Below are positions 30,771 through 31,928 of a DNA stretch of 31,928 nt, piece by piece (position 1 is the first letter of the stretch; the number at the start of each line of letters is the position of its first letter). The DNA is from Collinsella aerofaciens (GTDB taxonomy: Bacteria; Actinomycetota; Coriobacteriia; Coriobacteriales; Coriobacteriaceae). Below the pieces are notes generated by a model. It saw only the letters and a list, made by a program, of their open reading frames with translations, was not told the DNA's origin and ran no database searches. The DNA lies in contig CAJMHW010000024.1 of the NCBI GenBank assembly GCA_905213325.1, positions 1 to 31,928 of the forward strand. Direction: 5' to 3'. The position numbers and the translations under genes are program-made.

Positions 30771-31084
30771 TGGCGGCGGGCGTTGAGTTCACCGGCGAGT
30801 TCGTCGAGGGTGATACCGTAGCGCTCGAGCGTCACGAGCAGGTGGTAGACCAGGTCGCCGGCCTCGTAGCGGATATGATCGTGATCGTTATCCTTGCAGG
30901 CCATGATCACCTCGCTCGCCTCCTCGGCAAGCTTCTTGAGCAGCTCATCCTCGACGTCGGTCAGCAGACGCGCGGCATAGCTCTCCTGCGGCGACGCGTC
31001 GCGACGGCCGTGGATCACCTCGGCCAGCCCCGTCAGCGTCTCGCCAATATTTCCATCCTGAACATTCGCGGTGCGCACACCCAT
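30767..31084 (-). CDS. hisE: phosphoribosyl-ATP pyrophosphatase HisE
   Basis: A 105-residue MazG-fold enzyme for step two of histidine synthesis, PR-ATP to PR-AMP. Family motifs: LLKKLAEEASEVIMACKD (about 49-66) with the metal-binding Glu residues, and YEAGDLVYHLLVTLE (about 74-88) with the partner Asp. The length is typical. The ATG at 31084 follows aaagga. It is 46 bases downstream of hisI and probably in one operon with hisF-hisI. Its stop codon lies inside a short dispersed repeat. Confidence 0.96.
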   Translation of the reverse strand: MGVRTANVQDGNIGETLTGLAEVIHGRRDASPQESYAARLLTDVEDELLKKLAEEASEVIMACKDNDHDHIRYEAGDLVYHLLVTLERYGITLDELAGELNARRH

Positions 31085-31130
31085 GGTTCAATCCTTTCTG
31101 GTTGGCCAAGCGCCTAGTCGAGCGCCCGCC

Positions 31131-31460
31131 CTACGCGAGTTTCTTAAAGAAGCAGGTACGGTTGCCGGTATGGCAGGCCGGACCCGGCGAGTCGACCTTG
31201 ACCAGCAGCGTATCGCTATCGCAGTCGGCCCAGAGCTCCTTGACCTCCTGCATATTGCCGCTCGTCGCACCCTTGTTCCAGAGCTCCTGGCGGCTGCGGC
31301 TCCAAAACCACGTGGTGCCGGTCTTGAGCGTCAACCCCACCGACTCCTCGTTCATCCAGGCAACCATAAGCACCTCGCCGGTGTCATACTGCTGAACCAC
31401 ACAAGGAATCAACCCACGGGCGTCGTATTTCAGCTCGGTAGCATTTACCACCTCAGTCAT
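31131..31460 (-). CDS. hisI: phosphoribosyl-AMP cyclohydrolase HisI
   Basis: A 109-residue zinc enzyme for step three of histidine synthesis, opening the adenine ring of PR-AMP. Visible: VAWMNEES (33-40), WFWSRSRQELWNKGATSGN (51-69), the metal-binding DCDSD (79-83) with zinc Cys80, and CHTGNRTCFF (96-105) giving Cys96 and Cys103. The ATG at 31460 (MTEVVN) is the best start because ggagg lies four to five bases upstream; in-frame ATGs at 31463 and 31472 are too close to or before that site. HisE is a separate gene, not fused as in enterobacteria. Confidence 0.96.
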   Translation of the reverse strand: MTEVVNATELKYDARGLIPCVVQQYDTGEVLMVAWMNEESVGLTLKTGTTWFWSRSRQELWNKGATSGNMQEVKELWADCDSDTLLVKVDSPGPACHTGNRTCFFKKLA

Positions 31461-31502
31461 CATTCCTCCCAAGTAATTACCGTGAACATCGCAGGTCGGC
31501 GA

Positions 31503-31602
31503 GGCTTGCCCAGGTGCCGCAGGTTGCCGCGAAAGAGGAGCGACGCGTACTTTGGTACGCGAGCGACGGTTTGAACGGCAAGATGCGGTGCCTGGACAAG
31601 CC
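31503..31602. repeat. long imperfect hairpin between hisF and hisI
   Basis: The arm ggcttgcccaggtgccgcag... (31503-31529) pairs with 31576-31602 with about six mismatches in 27; an inner gcgtac/gtacgc stem (31545-31560) sits at the centre. It fills the 160-base gap between two genes expected to be in one operon. It could be a repeat insertion or a structure that reduces read-through. Confidence 0.6.
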
Positions 31603-31620
31603 GCAGCGAAGCCCGCAGCA

Positions 31621-31928
31621 TTAGAAGTCCAACCTCACAGGAATACCCTGCGACGCCATATACTCCTTCACCTGGCGAATGCTGAACGTTCCAAAGTGAA
31701 AGACGCTCGCCGCCAGCACGGCATCGGCCTCGCCCTCGATCACGCCCTCGGCAAAATGCTCGAGCGCGCCCACACCGCCGCTCGCAATCACCGGAATCGG
31801 CACCGCGCGCGCCACGGCGCGGGTGAGCGCCAGGTCAAATCCGGCCTTGGTGCCGTCGCGGTCCATACTGGTGAGCAGGATCTCGCCGGCGCCGCGACGA
31901 GCCGCCTCCTCGGCCCACGCCACCAGAT
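31621..31928 (-). CDS. hisF: imidazole glycerol phosphate synthase subunit HisF (3' part)
   Basis: The C-terminal part, about 102 residues, of the (beta-alpha)8 cyclase subunit that with HisH makes IGP and AICAR. Clear family motifs: GAGEILLTSMDRDGTKAGFD, with catalytic Asp, VPIPVIASGGVG, the phosphate-binding region ADAVLAASVFHFG, and the ending GIPVRLDF. The frame runs off the window edge, so the start is outside. It is upstream of hisI and hisE on the same strand. Confidence 0.96.
   Translation of the reverse strand, partial: LVAWAEEAARRGAGEILLTSMDRDGTKAGFDLALTRAVARAVPIPVIASGGVGALEHFAEGVIEGEADAVLAASVFHFGTFSIRQVKEYMASQGIPVRLDF

Overview
The window reads as chromosomal core DNA of a high-GC Gram-positive bacterium of the class Coriobacteriia, most likely a gut Collinsella or close relative. 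The basis is the GC-rich coding style, with long antisense shadow frames; a mazG-eno-ftsB/divIC-ppx neighbourhood typical of Actinobacteria; and many short palindromic intergenic repeats of a kind I associate with Collinsella. The genus call is an inference. I see no phage, plasmid, transposase or CRISPR array.

Layout. 1-3360: pcrA/uvrD helicase. 3363-7068: uppP (undecaprenyl-diphosphate phosphatase), a universal stress protein, and a BceRS-like two-component pair, separated by a hairpin-rich spacer. 7239-10824: an ornithine-cyclodeaminase-family enzyme and a PLP aminotransferase, divergent from a PucR-type regulator. 10843-16267: an unrecognised 244-residue protein, purH, a GNAT acetyltransferase and a large DUF2207 membrane protein. 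16337-18871: a repeat and structured-RNA-like spacer, a probably leaderless gluQRS, a metallophosphoesterase and a small membrane protein. 19032-22026: a 161-bp inverted-repeat element, a UBA/DUF4342 protein and an OmpR-type response regulator overlapping its kinase. 22101-23561: an orphan GatB-like PTS IIB with a VOC protein, and a TPR-like membrane-anchored protein. 23593-24010: tRNA-Leu(UAA) followed by a duplicated tRNA 3' end and terminator. 24023-29433: ppx, ftsB/divIC, eno, mazG, yfcE and a stand-alone LarC C-terminal domain. 29735-31928: a PHP-type histidinol phosphatase, hisE, hisI and the 3' part of hisF.

How genes work together. hisF-hisI-hisE plus the PHP phosphatase cover several histidine biosynthesis steps. 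purH finishes IMP synthesis and reuses the AICAR released by HisF. UppP and the BceRS-like pair both relate to the undecaprenyl-phosphate cycle and cell-envelope stress. The PucR, cyclodeaminase and aminotransferase genes look like one regulated amino-acid module.

The most unusual content is not protein-coding. It comprises the duplicated tRNA-Leu 3' end with an inverted T-arm and twin hairpins, several families of short palindromic repeats without a visible transposase, and a leaderless promoter. I did not find a clear new multi-gene system. The best candidates for undescribed biology are the tRNA-Leu downstream element, the orphan PTS IIB/VOC pair and the PucR-controlled module.
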